Assembly (NCBI RefSeq): GCF_009828835.1
Contig: NZ_WTTB01000002.1
Location: 270,937-334,936, forward strand
Direction: 5' to 3'
DNA length: 64,000 nt
DNA from: Erysipelothrix urinaevulpis
GTDB lineage: Bacteria > Bacillota_I > Bacilli_A > Erysipelotrichales > Erysipelotrichaceae
The translations under genes were made by a program, and so were the position numbers. Each line of letters opens with the position of its first letter. The stretch's first letter is position 1. Below, piece by piece: positions 33,510 through 42,564 of this stretch. The notes under the pieces were generated by a model, which saw nothing but the letters and a program-made list of their open reading frames with translations, searched no databases and had not been told where the DNA came from.

Positions 33510-34119
33510 GGTATTTATATTTTTATCACTTTTCTTAATCATACTGGTGTTTGGAATATATTTTTATACAAATCATAATAAGGAGGACGTTATTGTGTCA
33601 AACACACAGAATATAAACACTCAGAACAAATCAGATGCTTTAATGATTGCTGTTCAAAGTAATGATATTGAAACAGCAAAATATCTTATTGACCAAGGGG
33701 CAAACGTTAATATGCTCGATTCACTCCACGACACGCCATATCTTTATGCAGGCGCTGAAGGTCGTCTTGAGATTTTGGACTATATGTATCAAAATGCTGA
33801 AATTGATTATGATATCCGTAATCGTTATGGCGGAAACACATTGATTCCTGCTGCCGAAAAAGGTCATATTGACACTGTTCGTCTAATTTTAGATTATGGA
33901 AAAGAGCCCATCGACCTTCAAAATAATTTCGGATATACCGCACTAATTGAAGCTGTAGCATTGGGGGATGGTTCTGAAGTATATCAAGATATTGTAAAGT
34001 TACTCATAGAACATGGTGCTGATCCGACTCTTCAAGACAATAGCCAAAAAAGTGCCATTGATTATGCTGAACAATACAACTATACATCTATATTAGAAAG
34101 TCTAAAATCTCAACAATAA
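33502..34119 (+). CDS. Exported ankyrin-repeat protein
   Basis: 205 aa. An N-terminal hydrophobic segment (4-22) acts as a signal anchor, and residues ~43-200 form about five ankyrin repeats: MIAVQSNDIETAKYLIDQGA, EGRLEILDYMY, AAEKGHIDTVRLILDYG, GYTALIEA, DIVKLLIEHGADPTLQD. Such repeats bind proteins. The overlap with the amidohydrolase implies a shared task, perhaps positioning or protecting an enzyme, though the enzyme has no signal peptide. Partner unknown. Confidence 0.85.
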   Translation: MNKVFIFLSLFLIILVFGIYFYTNHNKEDVIVSNTQNINTQNKSDALMIAVQSNDIETAKYLIDQGANVNMLDSLHDTPYLYAGAEGRLEILDYMYQNAEIDYDIRNRYGGNTLIPAAEKGHIDTVRLILDYGKEPIDLQNNFGYTALIEAVALGDGSEVYQDIVKLLIEHGADPTLQDNSQKSAIDYAEQYNYTSILESLKSQQ

Positions 34120-34121
34120 AA

Positions 34122-34161
34122 AAAACACGAAGCCAAATTTTATCCTTGACTTCGTGATTTT
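34122..34161. terminator. Bidirectional terminator overlapping a coding end
   Basis: CACGAAG..CAA / TTG..CTTCGTG. On the plus strand it closes the ankyrin gene; on the minus strand its first arm is formed by the last codons of the membrane gene at 34140 and ends in eight T. Confidence 0.82.
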
Positions 34162-34961
34162 AGTATATTTTTTAGGATTATAGAAATAACCATGACGATT
34201 AATAACGTTAATGTAAACGGATTGATAATTGATATATTGACCTGGGCCGCAAGTCCTGGATCTATCTTATTTAAAAGCCCCTTCGCAATCAATGAGGTGC
34301 CAAGATTCAGCAGGAATGCTAAGCCTGCAATCAACCCAAAGGATTGAAGTATTTTCTTTAATTCCCTATTGATAAAAATGATTAATACCATCGAAACCAT
34401 GGTGATGATACCGCTCATCAACCGAATGTCTTTTATATTTGCAAAGAAAAAGTCAATGGCTTTAATCATTTTAAGTTTATCAGGTCCAGTTTTTTCCTTT
34501 ACAGTTTCTAAACCTTGACGATAAGCATCATCAAAATCTATTCGTTTCACGACTTGATCTATAATGATTTCACTGTATGCTGGATTGATTAAATCTCCAG
34601 TTAACCCGACTATCTCTTTATTATATTCTTTTAAAACACCTTGGACATCCTCATTGATCGATGTATCAATTTCTTCTCTTGCAAGGTCATGAATGATAAT
34701 TAATGAATATTTATCAATTAATGAATTCACGGCAGGATCTTCTTTAATTTTCGTTTTTAGCGTAAGCACAGATTCTTCCTGTTGCAAGGGAATAATGGCA
34801 TTAATTTCTGCGACTAAGCGATCAATTCCTTGATCAATAGCCTTCTCAACTAAAGCATGAGACGCTTCAGTGCGAAGATCATTCACAGTATACGTATTAA
34901 TAAATACCACCATTGAAAGTGATGCGAGTAAAATAATAATTGATGTCATAATTTTTTTCAT
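34140..34961 (-). CDS. Membrane protein of unknown function, VanZ operon
   Basis: 273 aa. One N-terminal membrane helix (5-23), a helical extracytoplasmic region (~25-175, rich in Glu/Ile/Lys), then three helices (~183-200, ~207-227, ~243-265). I do not recognise the family. The start overlaps the VanZ stop by 4 bp, so it is made together with that membrane protein. Possibly cell-envelope related; no function claimed. Confidence 0.72.
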   Translation of the reverse strand: MKKIMTSIIILLASLSMVVFINTYTVNDLRTEASHALVEKAIDQGIDRLVAEINAIIPLQQEESVLTLKTKIKEDPAVNSLIDKYSLIIIHDLAREEIDTSINEDVQGVLKEYNKEIVGLTGDLINPAYSEIIIDQVVKRIDFDDAYRQGLETVKEKTGPDKLKMIKAIDFFFANIKDIRLMSGIITMVSMVLIIFINRELKKILQSFGLIAGLAFLLNLGTSLIAKGLLNKIDPGLAAQVNISIINPFTLTLLIVMVISIILKNILKSRSQG

Positions 34962-35485
34962 ATTTTATTCTCCCCTTTTAGTTCATTTAGCAGCGGTTTT
35001 GCGATAATAAAGTATAGCATATAGCCAATGACTCCACCGATCGTATTGGTTATTAAATCTGTGATATCACTTGATCTTGATGTGTTAAACATCTGTAAAA
35101 ATTCGATAAGTAAACTAAACATCAATGAATAGACCGTTATTTTAGGAAAGGTAACTTTTTTATGTTTAAGTTCACTTTGAACTATTGGGAATAAAAAACC
35201 AAACGGCATAAACATGATTATATTAAGTAACACTTCGCGCATTGCCGGCCCTCGAGAATTGATAACATCACCGAAAGCTTCAGTATGCAATGAAAAAGAA
35301 AAACCTGATGACCAAAGATGACTCAAGGGTCTAAACGGCATTAACGTAACGGCATAAACACCAATCAAATAAGCGCTAAAAAGAAAGAGCAGCACCTGTT
35401 CTTTCCTATCTAATCTTGCCATTTTGGGTCTAACACCATAAAAAATAATTAAAAGAATGACCACATAATCTAAAAAATACCTCAT
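34958..35485 (-). CDS. VanZ-family membrane protein
   Basis: 175 aa with five membrane helices. The VanZ-like signature is present: GVYAVTLMPFRPLSHLW, LNIIMFMPFGFLFPI, SLLIEFLQMFNTSRSSDITDLITNTIGGVIGY. VanZ relatives are linked with low-level teicoplanin and lipoglycopeptide resistance, but the mechanism is unknown. The ATG at 35485 (after AGGTGATG) is preferred to the longer in-frame TTG/ATG extension, whose first 25 codons overlap a terminator region. Confidence 0.85.
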   Translation of the reverse strand: MRYFLDYVVILLIIFYGVRPKMARLDRKEQVLLFLFSAYLIGVYAVTLMPFRPLSHLWSSGFSFSLHTEAFGDVINSRGPAMREVLLNIIMFMPFGFLFPIVQSELKHKKVTFPKITVYSLMFSLLIEFLQMFNTSRSSDITDLITNTIGGVIGYMLYFIIAKPLLNELKGENKI

Positions 35486-35548
35486 CTCATCACCTAAACC
35501 TGTGCTAATTATACCATATCTAAAGGATACAATTGTAAAAAGAAAATG

Positions 35549-35571
35549 AAAAAGGAGCATCAGCTCCTTTA
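35549..35571 (-). terminator. Terminator of marR-wrbA
   Basis: AAAGGAGC-TGAT-GCTCCTTT followed by five T, 5 bp after the WrbA stop codon. Confidence 0.88.
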
Positions 35572-35575
35572 ATTA

Positions 35576-36175
35576 TTATTTAACTTTATTGGCAATTTCA
35601 AGAGTTCTAACAGTTTGATGATAAACTGCATCTTTAACATCTTCAATCATTTGACCATTTTGATCCACCGTAACACTTGTTCCGTATGGATTTCCACCTG
35701 CTTTATAGATTACTTCATCTGTATATGCAGGTGGTACTATAATTGCACCCCAGTGCATCATACTTGTATAAAGAGAGACAATTGTTGCTTCATGACCGCC
35801 GTGCATATTGCCAGCACTTGTCATTGCTGAAACAACTTTATTCATTGTTTTACCTTGACTCCAAATTGGACCTTGAATATCAATGAATTGCTTTAATTGT
35901 GATGGAACATTTCCAAAACGTGTTGGTGCTGAGAAAATAATAGCATCTGCCCATTCAATATCATCTGATGAAGCAAGTGCAACATCTTTCATCATTTCAG
36001 TTGTATTTTTCCAAACTTCATTCCCTTGAACTACTGCGTCAGGTGCTAGTTCTTGAACTTTTACAAGTCTGACATTTGCCCCTTTTTCTTCGGCTGCTGC
36101 CTTGGCCCATTTTGCCATTTGATAATTTGTTCCACTCATTGAGTAAACAATAATTGCTAAATTTGTATTTTTCAT
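35576..36175 (-). CDS. wrbA: WrbA-type flavodoxin NAD(P)H:quinone oxidoreductase
   Basis: 199 aa flavodoxin fold. FMN loop SMSGTNYQMAKW, SAPTRFGNVPSQLKQFID, and the WrbA insertion TSAGNMHGGHEATIVSLYTSMMHWG. It reduces quinones by two electrons and prevents semiquinone radicals. It is 29 bp behind a MarR regulator whose promoter contains a near match to the MhqR operator, which fits quinone/electrophile stress response. Confidence 0.92.
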   Translation of the reverse strand: MKNTNLAIIVYSMSGTNYQMAKWAKAAAEEKGANVRLVKVQELAPDAVVQGNEVWKNTTEMMKDVALASSDDIEWADAIIFSAPTRFGNVPSQLKQFIDIQGPIWSQGKTMNKVVSAMTSAGNMHGGHEATIVSLYTSMMHWGAIIVPPAYTDEVIYKAGGNPYGTSVTVDQNGQMIEDVKDAVYHQTVRTLEIANKVK

Positions 36176-36204
36176 ACAATCTCCTTTTCAAATATATTGA
36201 AGTT

Positions 36205-36627
36205 TCAGATCGATAAACCTAGTTTTTTTAATGATTCTATCATTGTTTTCTTTTCATCATCATTGAGCACAGAAAATATTCTAACTAAATCTTGTTTATG
36301 TTTTATAAAAACATCGTCCATTAAATTTAACCCATTCATCGATAAACTTATGTGAAATACACGGCCATCGACATTGCATTTTCGGCGCTTGATTAAATTT
36401 TTAGTTTCAAGTTGTTTTAGTGTATAAGCAATACGACTACTGGATATTAGGATTTTTTCAGCAATCTCTTGCACTGGCAGCTCCCCTTTATGATACAGGA
36501 CTTCCAAAATACCAAACTCACTTGGACTTATACCTAGTTTTTTTATTTCTTTTTCAACAGCTTGTTCAACTGATTTCATCGCTTTTGACATGACAACAAA
36601 TAGTTTTAAACTTAAGGTCTCGTCCAT
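36205..36627 (-). CDS. MarR-family regulator of wrbA (MhqR-like)
   Basis: 140 aa, winged HTH of the MarR family (GISPSEFGILEVLYHKGELPVQEIAEKILISSSRIAYTLK, then a wing with CNVDGRV). One Cys in RRKCNVDGR could sense electrophiles. The ATG at 36627 has GGAG six bases ahead; a TTG four codons earlier is less likely. Autoregulation is expected, because the operator lies inside its own promoter. Confidence 0.9.
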   Translation of the reverse strand: MDETLSLKLFVVMSKAMKSVEQAVEKEIKKLGISPSEFGILEVLYHKGELPVQEIAEKILISSSRIAYTLKQLETKNLIKRRKCNVDGRVFHISLSMNGLNLMDDVFIKHKQDLVRIFSVLNDDEKKTMIESLKKLGLSI

Positions 36628-36648
36628 CTTCTTCTCCAATCTAGTTTG

Positions 36649-36677
36649 ATAATATCTAAAATTTGAGATACTTTCAA
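36649..36677 (-). promoter_or_regulatory. marR-wrbA promoter
   Basis: TTGAAA, 17-bp spacer, TATTAT on the minus strand, 22 bp before the start. Confidence 0.72.
36653..36670. promoter_or_regulatory. MhqR-type operator inside the promoter
   Basis: TATCTAAAATTTGAGATA is an 18-bp near-palindrome. It matches the Bacillus subtilis MhqR operator (TATCTCGAATTCGAGATA, from memory) at 15 of 18 bases and fills the spacer of the marR promoter, so a bound dimer would block RNA polymerase. Confidence 0.68.
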
Positions 36678-36690
36678 ATCATATGCTCTC

Positions 36691-37839
36691 TTATAAGATA
36701 AATAATAAATTTAGTGTTTGATCATAGACTGCATAGCCAACTTCCTTATGATGAATTTTACCGGTAACATCTCTAACAATCAGCCAATCTTCATAAAGAT
36801 CTGCTTCAAAATCCTCTGTCCAAGAACTAAAAACATAGTAATTTGAATCAAAAGCTATAAATGTATCTTTGAGTCCATGTTCGATTGGATGATAGTCTCT
36901 GTCAATAAACACAGTGTTGCCCTCATCGAAATAAACAAATTCATTTTGAACAAAGGCTAAGTCCATCAATTGAGGAACTTGCGTATAATTAAATGCTTTC
37001 CCTGTTTCTTGATATTCTCCATGTTCAATTTTACATGATTTAACCACTTTGTCTTTAAAGTTATAGTATAAATATCCTTGATTATTATTTTCAAAAACAA
37101 ACTCATACGCCTGCAATTCTTTTATTATATCTAAACTTAATTCTTTCGCTTGATCTTTGAGTGATTCAATTAATGTTTTTATATCGATTGAACAAATAAC
37201 ATCGTTTGACCCTTGATTATTGTGGAAATTAATTTCCTCTTCGTAAGGGTCTTTATTATAAGGTACATGCATGAGATGAATCGAATTGTTATGCTTGGAT
37301 AAAAAATAATTATACTTTGTAAAAAACGAATCCTTAAGGCGATGATCAAGTATCTCATAGCTCTCTTTGCTCAAAACATCATGGAGATAAATATGTTCTT
37401 TTTCCAGATCATAATGCCATGTATCCGCTTCAAAAAATCCTGCTTCACGCGCATTTTTAACCAACACATAGTTTGGTGATAAAACCAAAACTTCTTCATC
37501 CTCTTTTGTTTGATACAATTCTTCCTTTGAATTTTTTATCCAATCAATCACACCCACAGACAGGACATCTTCGTTAAAATATTCATAAGTTAAAAGAGAA
37601 TCATTAAGATAATCAATGCGAAGGCTGTCAAGGTCCCCTTCTTCAAACTGTGTTAACACTTTATATTCGTTTTGTTTCACATAACAAATGAACACTTTTG
37701 CTTGATTTTCTCCTTTAACTAATACAATCTTTTTATCCTGGTCTGAATAAATCGGAACAATTTCTTCCAAATCTAAGTCTAAGTCATCTCGAAGACGGAC
37801 AACTTTAATTTCTGTATTTCCTAATTTTTGTATATTCAC
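36691..37839 (-). CDS. Acidic cytosolic protein of unknown function
   Basis: 382 aa, acidic, rich in short beta-like segments with recurrent Tyr/Phe/Asp motifs, perhaps a beta-propeller-like fold. No signal peptide, membrane segment or catalytic motif is evident. The start is GTG, after AGAGGA at six bases; it begins 16 bp behind the HAD phosphatase gene, so the pair is probably co-transcribed. I do not recognise it. Confidence 0.7.
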   Translation of the reverse strand: MNIQKLGNTEIKVVRLRDDLDLDLEEIVPIYSDQDKKIVLVKGENQAKVFICYVKQNEYKVLTQFEEGDLDSLRIDYLNDSLLTYEYFNEDVLSVGVIDWIKNSKEELYQTKEDEEVLVLSPNYVLVKNAREAGFFEADTWHYDLEKEHIYLHDVLSKESYEILDHRLKDSFFTKYNYFLSKHNNSIHLMHVPYNKDPYEEEINFHNNQGSNDVICSIDIKTLIESLKDQAKELSLDIIKELQAYEFVFENNNQGYLYYNFKDKVVKSCKIEHGEYQETGKAFNYTQVPQLMDLAFVQNEFVYFDEGNTVFIDRDYHPIEHGLKDTFIAFDSNYYVFSSWTEDFEADLYEDWLIVRDVTGKIHHKEVGYAVYDQTLNLLFIL

Positions 37840-37855
37840 GTTTTTTCCTCTTTTT

Positions 37856-38683
37856 CTATTTCAATAAAAACTTTGCAATTCCTTGGTCATCATTGGATTC
37901 ACAGATATAGTCTGCATAGTGCTTAACTTCTTGAGGTGCGTTTTCCATTGCAACCGATACAGAAACTCGTTTGAGTAAACTGATATCATTCATACCATCA
38001 CCAAAAGCTATGGTCTCTTTGTTATTAGTTTTAAGGTAATCTAAGAGGTGGTCGAAGGCTTGCCCCTTGTCTGCACCAATCGCTGTGTATTCATAATAAA
38101 ACGACCCAGTAAATCCACACGTGTACTTTTGAATGAATGGCAAAGCCAGGTCATCCTGAACTGTTTGTAAATACGTTTCGTCTCCTGCTACCAATACTTT
38201 ATAACAAGGGCTCTTCACCCAGTCTTGAAGGGAAGCCTGTTCAAAGAGCAAGAACCCTCCACCTCGAGACTCATATTCAATCACGTTAAATGTTAGATCC
38301 CCTTCAATTTCAATTGTTTTAAACACATCTTCAACAACCATATACCTATCGTCATTTAGCATTGGGATGACGTCAAATTGTTCTAAATGAGCCAGTATTT
38401 CTTTGACTTCATTAATTTGTAAGTATCGATCCCAAATAATTCTATCTTCTTTCATCGAGTACAAACAAGCACCATTGTAAGAAATAAGGTAACCATCAAA
38501 ACGATCCATTTCTAATTCAAGTGCATAATCATACATTCCTTTTGTTGGTCTCCCTGAAGCTAAGACAATCCGTGTTCCTGCAGCTTGCATTTTTTTTAGA
38601 ACGTTTTTTGTTTCATTGTCAATTTTTTTATCTGAATTTAACAAAGTACCATCCATATCCATTAATATCATTTTATACATCAT
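37856..38683 (-). CDS. Cof-type HAD phosphatase
   Basis: 275 aa. Motif I DMDGTLLN (nucleophile Asp), motif II ASGRPTKGM, motif III KADK-like region KGQAFDHL and motif IV AFGDGMNDISLLK. The large C2-cap is typical of Cof/YidA sugar-phosphate or FMN phosphatases. The ATG at 38683 is six bases after GTGGAG. Substrate unknown. Confidence 0.9.
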   Translation of the reverse strand: MMYKMILMDMDGTLLNSDKKIDNETKNVLKKMQAAGTRIVLASGRPTKGMYDYALELEMDRFDGYLISYNGACLYSMKEDRIIWDRYLQINEVKEILAHLEQFDVIPMLNDDRYMVVEDVFKTIEIEGDLTFNVIEYESRGGGFLLFEQASLQDWVKSPCYKVLVAGDETYLQTVQDDLALPFIQKYTCGFTGSFYYEYTAIGADKGQAFDHLLDYLKTNNKETIAFGDGMNDISLLKRVSVSVAMENAPQEVKHYADYICESNDDQGIAKFLLK

Positions 38684-38816
38684 ACTCTGCTCCACTTCTA
38701 TTTTAGTTGTTCATATTCTATTATAGCAATAAATCCAACAATTTAATCGCTTATTATTGATGATTAGAGGATATTATTGTATCATTGTCTTAGTTAAGTA
38801 AGTAAAGGGAGAACAT

Positions 38817-39512
38817 ATGAAACTTATAATTGAAAATTTAAATAAACGTTTTGATCAACACCACGTCTTGAATGACGTGAATTTTTCATTTGAACAAGGC
38901 AAAATTTATGGTTTATTGGGGCGAAATGGTTCTGGTAAAACAACGCTCTTTAATTGCATAAGTCAAGAAATCAAGTGTGATAGCGGAAGAATCTACTTTG
39001 ATGATAATCAAGACATCACAAATCAAGATGTTGGTTTTGTTTATACAACCCCCATGTTACCAGACTTTATGACTGGCTATGAATTCATGGTGTTTTTTGC
39101 CGATATACACGAATCTAAAGGATTAAATAGAAATGATATCGATGTGTATTTTGATCGTATTCAATTTACAACAGATGATCGCCATCGTTTAATTAAAGAT
39201 TACTCGACTGGGATGAAAAACAAACTTCAGATGTTATGTTTAATCTTAATTAAACCAAAAATCTTATTATTGGATGAACCCCTCACCTCTTTCGATGTTG
39301 TTGCATCTATGGAAATGAAAAAAGAATTAATAAACATTAAAGAATCGTGCATTATGATTTTATCAACTCACATCCTGCAAATTGCAACGGATATCTGTGA
39401 TAAAATTGTAATTCTTCATAATGGTCAATTAGAGGAACTTGAAGTTGATCGTTTAAGCAATGAAGAATTTGAAGCTGAAATTATGGAGAAACTAAACCAT
39501 GAATCACAATAA
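38817..39512 (+). CDS. ABC exporter ATPase
   Basis: 231 aa. Walker A GRNGSGKTT, degenerate signature YSTGMKNKLQ, Walker B ILLLDEPLTSFD, and the switch His in LSTHILQI. It overlaps the permease gene by 14 bp. It resembles peptide/bacteriocin self-protection exporters (YydI/BcrA-like). No transport substrate can be assigned. Confidence 0.9.
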   Translation: MKLIIENLNKRFDQHHVLNDVNFSFEQGKIYGLLGRNGSGKTTLFNCISQEIKCDSGRIYFDDNQDITNQDVGFVYTTPMLPDFMTGYEFMVFFADIHESKGLNRNDIDVYFDRIQFTTDDRHRLIKDYSTGMKNKLQMLCLILIKPKILLLDEPLTSFDVVASMEMKKELINIKESCIMILSTHILQIATDICDKIVILHNGQLEELEVDRLSNEEFEAEIMEKLNHESQ

Positions 39513-41130
39513 AACTATCCAAAAGATCCATGATCGCTTAGGCGTGAACACGTTCTTATATTATTTAAGTAAATTTTTTCTTACAAAACCCTTTGTTTCT
39601 CCTTATGTCTATTCAGATTATTCAAAAAAGGATAGCTATGTCAAAGTCTATAAGGTTTTGTCAATAATTAAATTGTTTGTTTTTAAATTTTTTTATATGC
39701 TAATGGTGCTATTCATTGCCTCTACCCTTGACTCACTCATCAAGTCGATGTCTTTCTTTAATCAAAGTTGGCTAAATTTAAACCAGAAAAATATTCTTTT
39801 TTCGGTTTGGTTAACGTTTTTATATTTAGGTAATTATGAGAGTAAAGCCTTGCAGTTTTCCAAAACAAAAAAACTTTGTCTCTTATCCTTTAAAATTCCT
39901 TTTTTAGAAGTGTATCAAGCGAGCTTATTTCAAATTTTCGTCGATCGAATCGTGTATGCTTGTATTGTGTTTTTTGCATTTATAATTCTAGGTAAAAGTT
40001 TCCCCCTTGCACTAGCAGGTGTGATATTTGTAGCGTTTTTTTGTTATTATGGCGAAATTGATACTCTCTCATATTTCCACAAACACAAAAAGGGTCGGAC
40101 AACCTTATTAAAAACAGGACAAATGATTCTCTTTAGTTGTTTTATATTTTTATTGTCTTTATCAAAATTGAACACTTATCTAAAATTTTCAATCGCTTTG
40201 ATGAGTATGTTACTTTACATCTTACGAAAACAACATGATTATCAACAGTTAAAAACATCAGAATTTATCAATACAATTATGATACAAAATATTCGAAATG
40301 CGGATGAACTATTAGCGACAGTCAGTAATCAGTCACTTACTCATGTCCAAGTGGATCAAGAGGTAGATGTTGAGGCAAGTCAATCTTATCTGACTCAATC
40401 AAAAGGCTATTCATACTTTAATAATTTATTTATGAATCGACATCGACGGATTTGGTTAAAACCTTTAAAAATATTAACATTTCTTGTTTTTTCCTTTGCA
40501 TGTTTATTAACTGGTCTACTCTTTTATATACAAAACATTGACCCGAATGCTAAAGCAATTTTGGGCGATGGTGACGTGTTTGAATCAGTCTATTTTTTAT
40601 TTACCAAAGCTTTTCTACTCTTTTATTACTTTACGAATATCGGTGAAAAAATCACACAAGCTTATTATATAAACGCTGACTATAGCCTTTTACATTATTC
40701 TTTTTATCGTCGTAAGGAAGTGATTTGGAGACAGTACCTCTCAAGGGTTAAATCCTCTATCTACATTGGAATTGTTCCTGTGATGACCTTAACAGTCTTC
40801 TTAATCATTTGGAAAGTTATGGTTCCAAGTTCCAGTACCCTTAACCTTTTCTCATTTATTATCAATCTCTTCATCATTTCAATGTTTTTTAATCTCCATT
40901 ACTTGTTTATGTATTACCTACTTTCTCCTTTCAATTTAAAACTAGAGGCTAAATCTATTCCGTATAATTTATCAAAAATTATCATTTATCTCTTTGTATT
41001 TAATAGTTCAGAATTTCTTGCGAAACCCCAAAGTTTTATTTATATGAGTGTTTTCTTTGTTTTATACACATTGTGTTCAATTGTATTGGTTCGTCTATTT
41101 GCTCATAAAACATTTACATACAAAGATTAA
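39499..41130 (+). CDS. Permease-like membrane protein of the ABC exporter
   Basis: 543 aa with about 12 hydrophobic segments, low sequence similarity to known permeases but of fitting size and position. Its middle (~250-300) is a hydrophilic loop. It is translated from an ATG inside the ATPase gene. A sensor kinase gene follows after 105 bp (with a terminator between), so the three may form an export and sensing unit. Confidence 0.78.
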   Translation: MNHNKTIQKIHDRLGVNTFLYYLSKFFLTKPFVSPYVYSDYSKKDSYVKVYKVLSIIKLFVFKFFYMLMVLFIASTLDSLIKSMSFFNQSWLNLNQKNILFSVWLTFLYLGNYESKALQFSKTKKLCLLSFKIPFLEVYQASLFQIFVDRIVYACIVFFAFIILGKSFPLALAGVIFVAFFCYYGEIDTLSYFHKHKKGRTTLLKTGQMILFSCFIFLLSLSKLNTYLKFSIALMSMLLYILRKQHDYQQLKTSEFINTIMIQNIRNADELLATVSNQSLTHVQVDQEVDVEASQSYLTQSKGYSYFNNLFMNRHRRIWLKPLKILTFLVFSFACLLTGLLFYIQNIDPNAKAILGDGDVFESVYFLFTKAFLLFYYFTNIGEKITQAYYINADYSLLHYSFYRRKEVIWRQYLSRVKSSIYIGIVPVMTLTVFLIIWKVMVPSSSTLNLFSFIINLFIISMFFNLHYLFMYYLLSPFNLKLEAKSIPYNLSKIIIYLFVFNSSEFLAKPQSFIYMSVFFVLYTLCSIVLVRLFAHKTFTYKD

Positions 41131-41153
41131 GCGTGACAAACCGTCATGCTTTT
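41129..41153 (+). terminator. Terminator of the ABC exporter
   Basis: AAGC-TGAC / GTCA-GCTT (one mismatch) followed by six T. Confidence 0.68.
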
Positions 41154-41235
41154 TTCAACTTTCGTTGCAATTGTATACATTTTGTTGCACAATAAGAGTA
41201 AGAGATGATGATAATCACCATTAGGAGTTGGTATT

Positions 41236-42555
41236 ATGACAATAATCGCCTATACATTTTTATTATTATACCTATGGGCATTCCCTATATACATCAGTTA
41301 CAAGTATTTGAGAACTGATCAGTCAAAATCAATGAGTTTCATTAACATACTGAAGTTATCGTGTTCATTTTTAGTGAGTGTTTTTTTGATTAAGTACGTT
41401 ATCAAATACTACTTCATTTTGTTTTTTATTGGACCTGTTTTCACCCTTATCGGTTACATAAATTACAGATTAAACAGTGATAAAAACTCTAATTTTATTC
41501 ACCTAAGTCTTGCGGTTGACCTAAGCTTTCTACTGCTGTTTCTTCTTATGTTTTTTTCAACATTATTTGGTTTGATAACAAATGAGAGTGCTATTTTCTT
41601 TATGTTTTATGGGTTAAAGACTGTATCAGTTCTTTTGTTACTTGTCTTTGTGATTGGCATCGGAGTGATGGCGTGGTTATATAAAAAAATATTACCACCT
41701 CTTCAACAAATTTCAAATAAAACAACTAAACATCACTTATTAATTTTAAACGCAGTAAAAATATCATACAGTTCTTTGGTTGTTGTCTTTTTGCAAGAAA
41801 ATCTTAGTACATTCAAGGGAGATGTTTACATCATAATTATTATTGCAATTATTTTAGGGTTATTCCTCAATCATTATCTGTTTTCTTCATTATTAGACTA
41901 TATCAGGTTAACGGTCGATAGTGATAATTTAACGATCTTACAGGATCATTTAACAAGTGATCGAATTCGTAAAGATGATTTAAATCAAATGGAGCAAAAC
42001 ATTCAATCACTCAGGCATGACTTAAAACAATTGGCGAATCACTTTGAATCGCTTGATCGTGACTCTGATTCTTATCAACAGATGTTAAGTGAGCTAAATG
42101 AAGAAATTGATAAAAACACGAAAGATCAAATTAACTTCAGCGATCATGAATTATTAAATACTTACTTATATAACTTTAATAAGTTGTGTCTTAAATCCCA
42201 CATTGATTTTAAGTGCCTCCTTATCTGGGACATTACGAACATTGATCCGTTTGAGTCAATTCGTCTTTTTTCAAATCTTCTAACGAATTCTTATGAAGCC
42301 GTCAGTAAACTCGAACACTCAAAACGCTCCATTACTATTCACTCTGCAATTTGGAATGACAGTTGGCTTGATGTCAGTATAAAAAATCCTTTTGATCATG
42401 CCATTAATAAAGGTTTAAAATCAAGTAAATTAAACCACGATGGTTTAGGTGTCAATCAAATAAAAAAAATTGTAGAGGAACATGATGGTTTGATTAAATT
42501 TGAAGTATTTGATCAACAGTTTGAGGTTCTTATTTCCATACCGATCAACAATTAG
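41236..42555 (+). CDS. AgrC-like sensor histidine kinase without a partner
   Basis: 439 aa. About seven N-terminal membrane helices (~1-220), then the H box LRHDLKQL (His261), an N box SNLLTNSYEAV and DGLGVNQIKKIVEEHDGLIKFE as the ATP-lid end. This GHKL, HPK10-like design is typical of peptide pheromone receptors such as AgrC/ComD. No response regulator or pre-peptide gene lies nearby in the window. AGGAG is eight bases before the ATG. Confidence 0.87.
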   Translation: MTIIAYTFLLLYLWAFPIYISYKYLRTDQSKSMSFINILKLSCSFLVSVFLIKYVIKYYFILFFIGPVFTLIGYINYRLNSDKNSNFIHLSLAVDLSFLLLFLLMFFSTLFGLITNESAIFFMFYGLKTVSVLLLLVFVIGIGVMAWLYKKILPPLQQISNKTTKHHLLILNAVKISYSSLVVVFLQENLSTFKGDVYIIIIIAIILGLFLNHYLFSSLLDYIRLTVDSDNLTILQDHLTSDRIRKDDLNQMEQNIQSLRHDLKQLANHFESLDRDSDSYQQMLSELNEEIDKNTKDQINFSDHELLNTYLYNFNKLCLKSHIDFKCLLIWDITNIDPFESIRLFSNLLTNSYEAVSKLEHSKRSITIHSAIWNDSWLDVSIKNPFDHAINKGLKSSKLNHDGLGVNQIKKIVEEHDGLIKFEVFDQQFEVLISIPINN

Positions 42556-42564
42556 GAGAAGATA

